Positions 42,681 through 52,012 of a stretch of DNA of 64,000 nt are shown piece after piece. A program made the position numbers and the translations under genes. Within the stretch, counting starts at the first letter, position 1, and every line of letters starts with the position of its first letter. This DNA is from DTU063 sp001512695 (GTDB lineage: Bacteria; Bacillota; Thermosediminibacteria; Thermosediminibacterales; Tepidanaerobacteraceae): NCBI GenBank assembly GCA_049658265.1, contig JBASOM010000021.1:14420-78419 (forward strand), written 5' to 3'. The notes under the pieces were generated by a model that was not told the DNA's origin, ran no database searches, and saw only the letters and a list, made by a program, of their open reading frames with translations.

Positions 42681-43853
42681 TCACCTCATCATAAGGCTAA
42701 TGTTGCCGGACGCAATGATTACCGTTACAGCTACAAAAAACATTAATGCAACAGAGCTTACTGTAACAGCAATAAAAGTTAAATTGCCTGCTATTTCATT
42801 TAAACATTTGACCATTGGTTCAACTCCTAAAGGCTGAATTATAGCCCCTGCTAACCTATATATGAACACCATAGCCAATATTTTAATCACCGGAAATAAA
42901 ATAGTTAAAAATATTACAACCAGGCCGGTAAATCCAATGGCATTTTTTAGTATTAAAGAACAGCCTACAACCGTGTCTATCGTATCCGAAAAAATACTGC
43001 CGACTATGGGAATAAAGTTTTTTGAAGCAAATTTGGCAGTTCTTATTGTTATTCCATCTACCGTTGATGCAGCAGCACCTTGAACCACTAAAATGCCTAA
43101 AAAAGCGCTGAGGAAAAGACCAAGCAAAAAAATACATACTTGTTTCAATAGAGATGATAACGCGGACACATGAAACCTGTCAGAAATGCTGCTTATAATA
43201 CCTAATGCAGCTACAAAATAAATAATAGGAAGCAGAATATTTCTAATCCATGTACTTGCTATAGAAACACCTAAAAAGATTACTGGGTTGAAGATAGCAA
43301 CTGAAGTTAAACCGCCTATAGAAGCGAGCAACGGTAGAATTACCGGCAACAGCGCTTGAATGACACTTACCATTTTATCTATTGTGTCCCTACCTACTCC
43401 CAAAGCAATGTCAAAACTTTGAATAGCTATTGCTATCAGCAGTAAAAATGTAAATGCATATGTTACCTTTCCGATGTTATCATTTTCAAAGGCGCTTTGC
43501 ACATTATACATCACCGCGCAAATTATAGATATGATTATGAGTTCAGCTAATAAGCTCATGTTTGCAGATAATTCATGGAAAAAGTATCCTGCTATGCCCG
43601 TTATTAAAGCTTTTAAGTCGTAAGGTTTTTGACCTCTAAAGGCTTTTATCAAATCATCCAAACCATACTGAGGTATGTAATCTCTATAAGTTGAATTTAA
43701 TTGTTCAATGAATAAATCAAATTCTGCCTTATCAATTAGTTCATATTGTTTTTTTAGTATTTCTTCATTTATGTTGTCCTGGGCCAAAGCAGTGTTTGCA
43801 GCAAAGAACAAAGATATTATTAAAGTAATTACAACAAAATATACTATTTTCAA
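42681..43853 (-). CDS. spoIIIAE: Stage III sporulation protein AE
   Basis: A 390-aa polytopic membrane protein with a signal sequence and about eight membrane segments; IIYFVAALGIISSISDRF and SKNFIPIVGSIFSDTIDTVVGCSLILKNAIG are typical. Core of the SpoIIIA export apparatus. TTG start with AAGGAGG eleven bases upstream. Confidence 0.95.
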   Translation of the reverse strand: MKIVYFVVITLIISLFFAANTALAQDNINEEILKKQYELIDKAEFDLFIEQLNSTYRDYIPQYGLDDLIKAFRGQKPYDLKALITGIAGYFFHELSANMSLLAELIIISIICAVMYNVQSAFENDNIGKVTYAFTFLLLIAIAIQSFDIALGVGRDTIDKMVSVIQALLPVILPLLASIGGLTSVAIFNPVIFLGVSIASTWIRNILLPIIYFVAALGIISSISDRFHVSALSSLLKQVCIFLLGLFLSAFLGILVVQGAAASTVDGITIRTAKFASKNFIPIVGSIFSDTIDTVVGCSLILKNAIGFTGLVVIFLTILFPVIKILAMVFIYRLAGAIIQPLGVEPMVKCLNEIAGNLTFIAVTVSSVALMFFVAVTVIIASGNISLMMR

Positions 43854-43902
43854 AAAATACTAAACCTCCTTGTACAATATAGTTGGTTTTCCGAGCACGT
43901 CT

Positions 43903-44289
43903 TCAAGGAAGTATCCTGATAACCATATCCATCACTGCCATTAAAAGCGGGAGTGATAAAACTAATATGAGTATCTTTGCACCAAATTCTATCTTTGACG
44001 CTATTGCGTGCGAACCAGCATCTTTGCATATTTGTGAGCCAAATTCAGCTATATAAGCTATTCCTATAATTTTAAAAACAGTACTGATATACAAATTGTT
44101 AATATTGGCTCTTAATGATAACTCCCTTAAATATTCAATAACAGCTAGAATTTGGTCTATCATGCGCAGGAAGATTATTGCACCCACAATTATACTCATT
44201 TGCAAAGCGATTTCCGGCCTGTCCTCCCGAAGAAGCACCACAAGTATTGTTGTAACAATGCAGAGGCCGACAATTTGTATTATTTCCAT
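43903..44289 (-). CDS. spoIIIAD: Stage III sporulation protein AD
   Basis: A 128-aa protein with four membrane segments; FKIIGIAYIAEFGSQICKDAGSHAIASKIEFGAKI is a conserved stretch. AGGAGG before ATG. Between spoIIIAC and spoIIIAE in the operon. Confidence 0.95.
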   Translation of the reverse strand: MEIIQIVGLCIVTTILVVLLREDRPEIALQMSIIVGAIIFLRMIDQILAVIEYLRELSLRANINNLYISTVFKIIGIAYIAEFGSQICKDAGSHAIASKIEFGAKILILVLSLPLLMAVMDMVIRILP

Positions 44290-44300
44290 GAAAAGTCCTC

Positions 44301-44498
44301 CTAATAAAGTTGGAACATGCTTTTGACGTTCGAAAATAACTGACTGACCAATTGTATTACCATCATTAAAACTATTACGACACCAACAAGAGTAGTCATT
44401 TGAGCTTGCTCCTTCCTGCCCGCTTCATCAAGTACTTTGCTCAAAATTGAAATGACGATGCCGATCGCAGCTATTTTGAATAGAATATCTACTTCCAC
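44301..44498 (-). CDS. spoIIIAC: Stage III sporulation protein AC
   Basis: A 65-aa protein with two membrane segments: VDILFKIAAIGIVISILSKVLDEAGRKEQAQM. GTG 44498 with GAGAGG seven bases upstream gives the normal family length; the longer frame to 44555 is an upstream reading overlapping spoIIIAB. Confidence 0.95.
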   Translation of the reverse strand: MEVDILFKIAAIGIVISILSKVLDEAGRKEQAQMTTLVGVVIVLMMVIQLVSQLFSNVKSMFQLY

Positions 44499-44514
44499 AC
44501 TAACACCTCTCTTG

Positions 44515-45036
44515 CTAATATAGTAAGAGGACAACCATGATGCCCGACAATACACCTAAATATCTCCACATTTTCTCATTCTTCTCCTTTTCCTGAATTG
44601 AGCTGAGTTCTTGTTGCCTTAAATTGTTCATTGCCAATCTTATATTTTTAATTTGGTCCTGTTTGTCCGTTGAGCCCAGGTATTTCCCGAATGCTATTAA
44701 TATTTCATAATCATTTTCTGCTATATAAGAGTTAAAAAAGAATTCCTTTAGCGACTTTTCCCATGCTTCATCGGCAGTCAAACCATTTCTGGAAGAAAGA
44801 TACTGTGCTGCTCGAGCAAAAAGTTCCGCCACATCCTTATCACACTTCCTGCTGATGCTCTTTAGTGCTTGTGGAAGCGGTAAATGGCCATAGTTTATTT
44901 CAGATTCAAGCATGGAAAGTGCTGCTTGTAAATTTCTCAATGTATTAGGTCTTTTTTTATAAGTACCAGCGATAATAAAGCCTATCATGCTAGAAGATAG
45001 AACAACCATCATTCCTCCCACAAGTTTCAGCCACAC
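44515..45036 (-). CDS. spoIIIAB: Stage III sporulation protein AB
   Basis: A 173-aa protein with an N-terminal and a C-terminal membrane segment and a helical core (NLQAALSMLESEINYGHLPLPQAL, YLGSTDKQDQIKNIRLAMNNL), related to type II secretion GspF. GTG start with GGGAGG seven bases upstream, overlapping spoIIIAA by ten bases. Confidence 0.95.
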   Translation of the reverse strand: MWLKLVGGMMVVLSSSMIGFIIAGTYKKRPNTLRNLQAALSMLESEINYGHLPLPQALKSISRKCDKDVAELFARAAQYLSSRNGLTADEAWEKSLKEFFFNSYIAENDYEILIAFGKYLGSTDKQDQIKNIRLAMNNLRQQELSSIQEKEKNEKMWRYLGVLSGIMVVLLLY

Positions 45037-46043
45037 ATCTTTTCCTCCCTCCTGATTTTTATCAAATTCCTTCCAGTCGCGCTATCCAGTATGGCTTCTA
45101 TTTTTCCCACTCCTAAATTCTTACTTAGGATGATGTATCTATCAAAAAATAATCTGTTTATCAATTTTCGAATGGTAGGCCTCTTTTTTATTTCTTCAAG
45201 ACTTGAGCCGTGCACCGTAGCGATAATGGCAACACCTGCATTTATGACTTCTTCGATTGCCAGAGCATCTTCATTTTTTCCTATTTCGTCGGTTGCGATT
45301 AAATCCGGTGACATAGAGCGAAGAAGCATCATTATGCCCTTGGCCTTTGGGCAGCCGTCCAGTACATCCGTTCTCATGCCAACATCGTTTTGAGGGACTC
45401 CCTCATAGCAGCAAGCAATTTCCGACCGCTCATCAACCAGTCCGACATTAATTCCATTGATTCCAAGTCTATCTACTCCGTTGCTGAGCTGTCTTATCAG
45501 GTCCCTAAGTAGAGTTGTTTTGCCTGCTTTTGGAGGAGATATAATTAATGCATTTAACAGCCGACCCTTATCTACTATGTAGGGTAAGACTTTATCTGCC
45601 GCTCCGATTATCTCCCTTGCTATTCTTATGTTTAAGCTCGATATGTTTCTGATAGCCTTAATATCATTATTCTCTAAAATCACATGACCTGAAAAACCAA
45701 CTCTATGACCACCCGAAATGGTTATATAGCCATTTTTCAATTCTTCTTCAAAGGAATACACTGAGCATTGACTTATAAAGTGATAGGATTTATTGATATC
45801 TTCCTTCGTTACGTAATAAGCTAAATCACAATTCCGGGTTATCTCCCCATTATTTGTGAGCATAAAAGCCTCATTGTTTATTGTTAGCATTAGCGGTTTC
45901 ATAGCTCTAAGCCTGATCTCTTCTAAACTCAAAAGATATTTTATGTCTATGGATTCTATGGTTTTTGCTATGTGCAAAGGCAGTATGGGCAATATTTCAT
46001 TTTGTAATACAATTTCAATTGATTTATTACCTTTAATGCCCAT
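45027..46043 (-). CDS. spoIIIAA: Stage III sporulation protein AA (ATPase)
   Basis: A 338-aa secretion-type ATPase. Walker A is ISPPKAGKTTLLRD near residue 172, Walker B and flank is DLIATDEIGKNEDA, and ISGGHRVGFSGH is a family motif. It powers the SpoIIIA channel. First gene of the complete eight-gene operon spoIIIAA-AH. No convincing sigma-E promoter could be read in the 60 bases upstream. Confidence 0.96.
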   Translation of the reverse strand: MGIKGNKSIEIVLQNEILPILPLHIAKTIESIDIKYLLSLEEIRLRAMKPLMLTINNEAFMLTNNGEITRNCDLAYYVTKEDINKSYHFISQCSVYSFEEELKNGYITISGGHRVGFSGHVILENNDIKAIRNISSLNIRIAREIIGAADKVLPYIVDKGRLLNALIISPPKAGKTTLLRDLIRQLSNGVDRLGINGINVGLVDERSEIACCYEGVPQNDVGMRTDVLDGCPKAKGIMMLLRSMSPDLIATDEIGKNEDALAIEEVINAGVAIIATVHGSSLEEIKKRPTIRKLINRLFFDRYIILSKNLGVGKIEAILDSATGRNLIKIRREEKMCG

Positions 46044-46104
46044 AATTGTCTTGTCCCCCTCTTTATAAATTTATATTTAATGCTTTTTATGTTTATGACT
46101 GAAA

Positions 46105-46130
46105 TAAAAAAAAGAGGGCTAAAACCCTCA
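46105..46130 (-). terminator. Terminator after the acidic zinc-ribbon gene
   Basis: GAGGG / CCCTC stem followed by eight T on the minus strand. A repeated AAAACCCTC nearby allows a longer alternative stem. Confidence 0.8.
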
Positions 46131-46163
46131 AGTTTAAAACCCTCTTTAATTTTGCTAATAATA

Positions 46164-46595
46164 TTATTCATTTTCTGCGTCATCAAATACAATTGTCGCT
46201 TTGCAATTTGGGCATTCTGCCTTGCCATCATCTAAAAAATCTTTGTCAATATATACTGTCTCACGGCAATTTGGACAATCTGCTTCTACAAAATCATCAT
46301 CATCAAAATCAAACTCATCATCGTCGTAATCATCAAAGTCGTCGTATTCATCATAATCATCATCTTCATAATCCATGTCGTAAAAATCATCTTCCAGTTC
46401 TCCCAAATCTTCATCTATGCATTCTACGTATTCTTGTGTGTCATCTATTGTCATTTTAAGATCATTTATTGCATCAGCCATGTCATCCAAAATACTAATT
46501 ATCTCAGATAGTACTCTTTTGACTTTTTCATCTTCTATTTCCAGGCCTTCTACAAGACCTTTAACATAAGATACCTTTAAGCTAATGTCATACAT
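46164..46595 (-). CDS. CD1247-type protein: acidic repeat and zinc ribbon
   Basis: A 143-aa protein. Residues 1-60 are a helical domain (SYVKGLVEGLEIEDEKVKRVL) known in clostridial CD1247-like proteins. Residues 64-104 are almost only Asp, Glu, Tyr and Phe (DDYDEYDDFDDYDDDEFDFDD). Residues 107-135 form a zinc ribbon CPNC...CPNC. The acidic stretch may bind basic proteins, metal ions or act as a nucleic-acid mimic; function is unknown. AAAGGAGG before ATG. Confidence 0.8.
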   Translation of the reverse strand: MYDISLKVSYVKGLVEGLEIEDEKVKRVLSEIISILDDMADAINDLKMTIDDTQEYVECIDEDLGELEDDFYDMDYEDDDYDEYDDFDDYDDDEFDFDDDDFVEADCPNCRETVYIDKDFLDDGKAECPNCKATIVFDDAENE

Positions 46596-46617
46596 CTCTT
46601 GATCCTCCTTTTTTATA

Positions 46618-47175
46618 TTATACTCTGCCTAAATACTCCCCTGTTCTCGTATCTACTCTTATTATATCGCCGATATTGATAAACAGCGGCACCTGGACTG
46701 TTAGACCGGTCTCCAGGGTGGCTGGTTTGGAACCTCCTGTTGCAGTATCGCCTTTAAATCCAGGCTCAGTTTCAGTTACCTCAAGTTCTACAAATGTTGG
46801 TAATTCGATTCCTATGGAAACGCCCTCATGCAACATAACCATAACTTCCAAGTTTTCCTTTAGATAATCAACCGAATCTCCTAATTGGTCTTTATTGAGA
46901 GGAATCTGTTCATAAGTTTGGGTATCCATAAAATAGTATACATCACCTTCAGAATATATATACTGCATAGTCTTTCTTTCCACAATAGCACGATTCAGTT
47001 TTTCCCCTGCTCTAAAGGTTCTTTCAAAGACTTGTCCGGTTTTTACGTTCTTTATTTTCGTTCTGACAAAAGCAGCACCTTTTCCTGGTTTTACATGCTG
47101 AAAATCTACAATCATAAAAACTTCGCCATCAATTTCAACGGTTACACCTGTTTTTAAGTCGTTAGTAGATATCAA
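46618..47175 (-). CDS. efp: Elongation factor P
   Basis: A 185-aa three-domain protein that rescues ribosomes at polyproline. KPGKGAAFVRTK carries the loop lysine, and GDIIRVDTRTGEYLGRV is the C-terminal signature. GGAGG eight bases before TTG 47175 gives MISTNDLKTG, the usual start. Confidence 0.97.
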   Translation of the reverse strand: MISTNDLKTGVTVEIDGEVFMIVDFQHVKPGKGAAFVRTKIKNVKTGQVFERTFRAGEKLNRAIVERKTMQYIYSEGDVYYFMDTQTYEQIPLNKDQLGDSVDYLKENLEVMVMLHEGVSIGIELPTFVELEVTETEPGFKGDTATGGSKPATLETGLTVQVPLFINIGDIIRVDTRTGEYLGRV

Positions 47176-47190
47176 GAAAAACACCTCCAG

Positions 47191-48264
47191 TTATAAACAG
47201 ATTAAAGCTTTTTCGCTATGAGTTAAATTCTCACATCCCTTTTCAGTTAATACGACCATATCCTCTATCCTTACCCCACCGAAATGTTTTATGTAAATTC
47301 CCGGCTCCACTGTCACTACCATTCCTGGTAAAAGTACGTTTTCAACATTTGGGGACAGTCTTGGGGCTTCATGGATTTCCAATCCTACACCATGACCTAA
47401 ACCATGACCGAAATAATTGCCATAACCTCGATCGGAAATGTGTCTTCTTGCCACATCATCAATATCCTTACCTTTTAAGCCGGGTTTAATTGCTTCCAAA
47501 GCCTTGTTTTGGGCATCAAGAACCGCATTGTAGATTGACAGTTGCTGCTCTGATGGCTCCCCTATTATTACGGTCCTGGTCATATCCGAACAATAGCCTT
47601 TAAAGCGAGCACCAAAATCAATAGTAACGAAATCTTTACGCTGCAATTTGCGTTCAGATGGGACACCATGGGGCAACGAGGTTTTAGGACCGGAAATTAG
47701 TATGGTCTCAAAGGCTGTATTTTTAGAGCCGCTTTTTTTCATAAAGTATTCTAGCTCGGCTACTAAATCCAGTTCCCTCACTCCGGGTTTAATAAAGGCT
47801 AATATATGCTCAAAAGCTTTGTCGGTTATTTGCTGTGCAGATTTTATGAAGGCGATTTCACTGGTATCTTTAATGATTCTCAGATCTTCAACTAGACCCT
47901 CAGTTTTTATTAAATTAACACCTTCACAAATATCAGAAAGCTCATCATACTCTTTAACGGTCAATGAATGGCTTTCAACACCGATATTCTTCAAGTTCAG
48001 CTCTTTTATAAGCTCATATGCAGCTGAAAAAATGGAAACACCAGGTCGGGTCTCTACAATCTCAAAGCCTGTTGTTTCATGCTTTGCCTGCTCAACATAT
48101 CTAAAATCAGTAATAATATAGTTTACTTCATCGGTTATTATCGTTAAACCTTCACCAGAAAAAGCACTTAGATAATAAATATTTTCCGGTTTGCTAACAA
48201 TTAATCCCTTTATACTATGATTTAATAGTTTTTCCCTTAATTTTTTTATACGAGCCTGTATCAA
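47191..48264 (-). CDS. M24 family Xaa-Pro aminopeptidase
   Basis: A 357-aa metallopeptidase. Metal ligands are visible in FVTIDFGARFKGYCSDMTRT (two Asp), GHGLGHGVGLEIHE (His), VTVEPGIYI (Glu) and VRIEDMVV (Glu). It cleaves residues before proline and resembles PepQ/YqhT. The order M24 peptidase then efp is common in Firmicutes. TTG start after GGGGGG. Confidence 0.92.
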   Translation of the reverse strand: MIQARIKKLREKLLNHSIKGLIVSKPENIYYLSAFSGEGLTIITDEVNYIITDFRYVEQAKHETTGFEIVETRPGVSIFSAAYELIKELNLKNIGVESHSLTVKEYDELSDICEGVNLIKTEGLVEDLRIIKDTSEIAFIKSAQQITDKAFEHILAFIKPGVRELDLVAELEYFMKKSGSKNTAFETILISGPKTSLPHGVPSERKLQRKDFVTIDFGARFKGYCSDMTRTVIIGEPSEQQLSIYNAVLDAQNKALEAIKPGLKGKDIDDVARRHISDRGYGNYFGHGLGHGVGLEIHEAPRLSPNVENVLLPGMVVTVEPGIYIKHFGGVRIEDMVVLTEKGCENLTHSEKALICL

Positions 48265-48378
48265 GCAATCCCCCCTTTAAAAGGATAACATTACTATCGT
48301 GAGTATTTCCCCCAGAGTGCATAAATATTCTTTTATAATATTATCATATTTCCTTTTTTTTGAATAGGCCCTTATCAA

Positions 48379-49461
48379 CTAATCTCCAAAGCTGATTCCA
48401 AGCTCCCGGGCAGCCTTGATTAGCTGATGATCCCTCGGTACCGCCCTTATCAATTTTGGAATATCTTCGAAATCGATAAATGTGATTTTACCATTTTGCA
48501 GGGATACCATGCAACCGGATTTGCCAGATATAGCCAATTTTGCCGCCTCAACTCCGTATCGGGTTGCAAGTATCCTGTCAAAGTGAGAAGGTGATCCTCC
48601 ACGCTGCAAGTGACCTAGAACGGTTGCCCGGCTTTCGATACCGGTAACTTTTTCGACCATATCTGCTATGACGTAAGCGATGCCTCCGAGTCTAATCAGA
48701 TCGGAGCTACCATCGATCACCTTTTTTAGCACTTGGCTGCCATCATGAGTCTTAACCCCTTCAGCTACGACCACAATGCTGAAATACTTGTCTTCTTCCC
48801 TGCGCTTATATATCTTTTCGGCAACTTTTTCAATGCTCCAAGGGATTTCCGGTATGAGAATGACATCGGCACCGCCTGCAACACCGCTGTATAGGGCTAT
48901 CCAACCGGCATATCTGCCCATCACTTCAAGCACCATTACCCTATGATGAGATTCTGCTGTTGTATGCAGTCGATCTAATGCATCTACAGCTACTGAAACT
49001 GCTGTATCAAAGCCAAAAGTCTGCTCCGTTCCGTTAAGGTCATTGTCGATGGTTTTGGGAACACCAACAATCCTTGCGCCTTTCTGAGATAGTTCTTTTG
49101 CTATGGCAAGCGTCCCATCTCCGCCTATTACTACGAGGCACTCGATCCCGAACAATTTCAGATTTTGAAGGGCTGTATCCGACATATCTTTATATATTAG
49201 CTTTTCGCCTTCCTTCACCGGGAAATTAAATGGGTTGTCCCGGTTGTTGGAACCGAGAATAGTACCGCCCTTTGGCAGGAGGCCGGAAATATATGGCTTT
49301 GTCAGCACTATGAATTCCCCTTTTATTAGGCCGCTGAAACCATTCTTAAAACCGTAAAGCTCCACACCTGCAGCCTCAGCCACCCTGGCCACGGCCCTAA
49401 TAACAGCATTGAGGCCAGGAGCATCTCCGCCTCCCGTAAGTATGCCAATCCTTTTCACCAT
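48379..49461 (-). CDS. 6-phosphofructokinase, group III (mixed-substrate) type
   Basis: A 360-aa phosphofructokinase. GILTGGGDAPGLNA, VVIGGDGTLAIA and PKTIDNDLNGTEQTFGFDTA are its motifs. Gly at the GGDG position indicates ATP as phosphoryl donor (PPi enzymes have Asp), while Lys in PKTIDND is the PPi-type residue. This combination defines group III enzymes. MGRYAGW and HLQRGGSPS complete the sugar site. The start is ATG 49461 or GTG 49458; AAGAGG lies five or eight bases upstream. Confidence 0.93.
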   Translation of the reverse strand: MVKRIGILTGGGDAPGLNAVIRAVARVAEAAGVELYGFKNGFSGLIKGEFIVLTKPYISGLLPKGGTILGSNNRDNPFNFPVKEGEKLIYKDMSDTALQNLKLFGIECLVVIGGDGTLAIAKELSQKGARIVGVPKTIDNDLNGTEQTFGFDTAVSVAVDALDRLHTTAESHHRVMVLEVMGRYAGWIALYSGVAGGADVILIPEIPWSIEKVAEKIYKRREEDKYFSIVVVAEGVKTHDGSQVLKKVIDGSSDLIRLGGIAYVIADMVEKVTGIESRATVLGHLQRGGSPSHFDRILATRYGVEAAKLAISGKSGCMVSLQNGKITFIDFEDIPKLIRAVPRDHQLIKAARELGISFGD

Positions 49462-49481
49462 CAACACCTCTTATTCTATGT

Positions 49482-50060
49482 TTAAGTTGTTGGAGGAATA
49501 TAATAGAGACCGACATTAATGGTAAGTTTCCAGTCTAAAGAAGGGGAGGAATTTCTTTCTGAAAGTCCCGTTAACTTTATCTCGTTAATTCGACATATTC
49601 GATGGTAATTTTCCAACTTGTCAACAAAAGTCAAGAGTAAATCAAAATTGCCCCTTATTGTTATTTCACAGGGAATTAAGTTGACCTCAATTTCTTCGAT
49701 TTGCTCCGTTTTTGTTTCCTGAGGAACGATCGAAATTATCGTGATGTCACTGTGCTGACACCAGTTTTCAATATCTCTTATGAACTTCGATAAATCATTG
49801 TCTATGGGCACTTTTTTCTTCAAATTATCATACTCAGCCATTATACTATCGTAATCATGGTACTTATTATATGATTGTTCATATGAGGCCCTCTCATTGT
49901 TGACAGCAATCAATTGGCTTTTTAAGCTGTTCAGTTTGCCGATTTTGGGTGCTAAAAGTGAATGTATAGCGTAAAGGACTAAACACATGACAATTAAAAA
50001 GATTAATCCTTTTTCTCTCTTCGTGCTGTTTTTCTTCAAAAAAACAGGGTACTTAATCAT
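49482..50060 (-). CDS. pilO: Type IV pilus assembly protein PilO
   Basis: A 192-aa inner-membrane protein: one N-terminal segment (about residues 19-37), a coiled coil (42-85) and a ferredoxin-like domain. It pairs with PilN in the alignment complex of type IV pili. Overlaps pilN by four bases. Identity is supported mainly by the pilM-pilN-pilO order. Confidence 0.8.
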   Translation of the reverse strand: MIKYPVFLKKNSTKREKGLIFLIVMCLVLYAIHSLLAPKIGKLNSLKSQLIAVNNERASYEQSYNKYHDYDSIMAEYDNLKKKVPIDNDLSKFIRDIENWCQHSDITIISIVPQETKTEQIEEIEVNLIPCEITIRGNFDLLLTFVDKLENYHRICRINEIKLTGLSERNSSPSLDWKLTINVGLYYIPPTT

Positions 50061-50617
50061 TGCCACCTGTCCTTTACCAGAAGGATAGATATTTCAAAAT
50101 CATAAACCCCAATTGACCCTTCCTCATCGCTTGTACTGATCAATCGGGTAAAACCAAGCGTCACTTCTTGAACACCATCTAAAGTTTTTAGATCGTCAAT
50201 GAGCAGTGCTACATGTTTATGGCCGGGAGTGAAACCATTAATTTTTATTATATTAGATTTATTAACACTGATTGAAGAAACGTTAATATCATTTGGCAGC
50301 AGATTGACAATATCGCTAAGGATTGCAGAATAATTAGTTTTATCTCTCGCCGCAGCATTATAAAAGTTCTGCCTTTTTTCAAAATCTCGCAATGTTTTTT
50401 GGCCAAAATAATAATTTAATTTAGATCTCATTTCAGATATGTCTTTATTAGCAACATATATTTTATTCTCATAAAGCTTTATTGAATTATCGACTTTCGT
50501 AAAAAATATGATAAATAAAATCAATAAAAGGCTTCCCGCTATAATACAGAAAACACCCAACTTTTTCTTCTTTTGACTGATTAGTATCTCTTTCGGAAGA
50601 AGGTTTAATTTATGCAT
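50057..50617 (-). CDS. pilN: Type IV pilus assembly protein PilN
   Basis: A 186-aa protein starting MHKLNLLPKEI, the PilM-binding NLLP motif, then one membrane segment and a coiled coil. Forms a dimer with PilO. Three bases after pilM. Confidence 0.88.
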   Translation of the reverse strand: MHKLNLLPKEILISQKKKKLGVFCIIAGSLLLILFIIFFTKVDNSIKLYENKIYVANKDISEMRSKLNYYFGQKTLRDFEKRQNFYNAAARDKTNYSAILSDIVNLLPNDINVSSISVNKSNIIKINGFTPGHKHVALLIDDLKTLDGVQEVTLGFTRLISTSDEEGSIGVYDFEISILLVKDRWQ

Positions 50618-50620
50618 AGT

Positions 50621-51499
50621 CTAACCTCTCAAAGCAAAACCTATAGCGCTAAAAAAACCAATTGGTTTGTCCATAACTTGTAAATTATCTATAATAAAAT
50701 CCAATTCGATTTCATTGTCAGTATAGACATTAATGTTAAAAGAACTTTTAAATATTTCCCTTTGTTCTCTTGCCTTTCCAAGCAAAATAATTTCCCCAAT
50801 TTGCTTGCTCTTACTTTGCAGAGAGTAAAAATTGAAAATTTTAGAAATTTCTATGACCTTTTGTTCAATGGTACTGTCATGGTGAAAATCGAGATTTCTA
50901 TTTAAAATTAAGTTGCCGTTTTCCACAATAGTAATCTCATTATGTATATAATTAAAGTCTATTATGGCGGATACGCCAGATTTGTTTTTAGTTTTTAACA
51001 CCCGTGCATGAGCGAGAGGATATAGGTCTAATGCTTTTATGTAAAATCCCGCCCCAAGCAGTATATTGGCATAAGTCATTGCTAGGTATTTAGGAACCGC
51101 CACCAATAAAACACGGCAGATATTGTTTTTTTCGTCCAATATTTCATAATCACTTACGTACTCATCACGAATAATCGTATTAAACTCCTGCATTTCCCAA
51201 AATATTGCTTCTTTGAGCTCTTTGCCACTGAGTATAGGAAAATTGACATACCTAAATACTGCATGGTTACTTGGAATCCCCATAATTACACCGCGAGAAG
51301 GAAACTTTTGTTTAATTGTTGAAAAAAGCTGTTGGATGGTATCCTGTTCTTGTTGATTTTCAAAGACTACTTTTCCAATCGGGTTTTTTATTTGATAAAG
51401 TCTTTTTATTATGCTTTTATTCCTCTTCTTTTGCAAATATGCGACTTTTATAAAGTCTGGTCTAAAATCTATCCCCAAAAATGATGATTTTAATAACAT
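50621..51499 (-). CDS. pilM: Type IV pilus assembly protein PilM
   Basis: A 292-aa actin-like ATPase. FLGIDFRPDFIKVAYL and AIIDFNYIHNEITIVENG are its phosphate motifs; the central AIFWEMQEF resembles the PilM helix. It is cytoplasmic and binds the PilN N-terminus. Start choice 51499 rests on GGTGAT seven bases upstream; nearby ATG codons are possible. Confidence 0.85.
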   Translation of the reverse strand: MLLKSSFLGIDFRPDFIKVAYLQKKRNKSIIKRLYQIKNPIGKVVFENQQEQDTIQQLFSTIKQKFPSRGVIMGIPSNHAVFRYVNFPILSGKELKEAIFWEMQEFNTIIRDEYVSDYEILDEKNNICRVLLVAVPKYLAMTYANILLGAGFYIKALDLYPLAHARVLKTKNKSGVSAIIDFNYIHNEITIVENGNLILNRNLDFHHDSTIEQKVIEISKIFNFYSLQSKSKQIGEIILLGKAREQREIFKSSFNINVYTDNEIELDFIIDNLQVMDKPIGFFSAIGFALRG

Positions 51500-51541
51500 T
51501 TTCCACATCACCAAAGCTTGTCTTGTAAATTGTAAAATCTT

Positions 51542-52012
51542 TTAGTTTAACAACAATCCAATAGGTGTAACTTTCGTCTTAATAGTAACATCTCCACTTG
51601 TAGTATTAACGATAAGAAGTATCTCGACAAATCCCTTGTCCTTACTATAGGAAAATCTCAAATCACTCAATTCAGCTATAGGATTTGTACCGGTATTTTT
51701 TCTTCTGTAAAGGACTCCTCTTTGAAAGTAAAATGTGGTTTGTTCTCCATTACTGTTAGTTACTCTAATTTCTCTTTCGGATAACAAATCAACACGCTTA
51801 GCCTGTCTTATAGAGGTGGATAACCAAAGGAAAGCTTGCCTGACATTCTGCTGTGCATAAAGCCTGATATCTTCCCGATTGTATGCTTTATGCCCAAGGC
51901 TGAACAGGCTAAGGGTAGCGGTTAAGGTCAAACCAACAAGCCCCAATGAAACAATTAATTCAATGAGAGTAAACCCACGGGAGTTACTAGTAGTTGCCAC
52001 GGTACGTAGCAA
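51542..52012 (-). CDS. Type IV prepilin-like protein (PilW/ComGF type)
   Basis: A 156-aa protein with the prepilin cleavage site SRG/FTLIELIVS followed by one hydrophobic helix, and a beta-rich C-terminus. The leader before FTLIE is about 13 residues. TTG 52012 is supported by GGGGTGG six bases upstream and overlaps the preceding gene by 26 bases. Probably a minor pilin. Confidence 0.75.
   Translation of the reverse strand: MLRTVATTSNSRGFTLIELIVSLGLVGLTLTATLSLFSLGHKAYNREDIRLYAQQNVRQAFLWLSTSIRQAKRVDLLSEREIRVTNSNGEQTTFYFQRGVLYRRKNTGTNPIAELSDLRFSYSKDKGFVEILLIVNTTSGDVTIKTKVTPIGLLLN

Noticed and set aside
42883..43137. Minus-strand ORF of 84 codons within spoIIIAE
   Set aside because: It is an out-of-frame shadow of spoIIIAE on the same strand.
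46044..46104. Possible sigma-E promoter of spoIIIAA
   Set aside because: Only partial and badly spaced matches (GTCATAA, CATTAAAT) were found.
45968..46231. Minus-strand ORF of 87 codons
   Set aside because: It crosses the terminator and overlaps both spoIIIAA and the zinc-ribbon gene in other frames.
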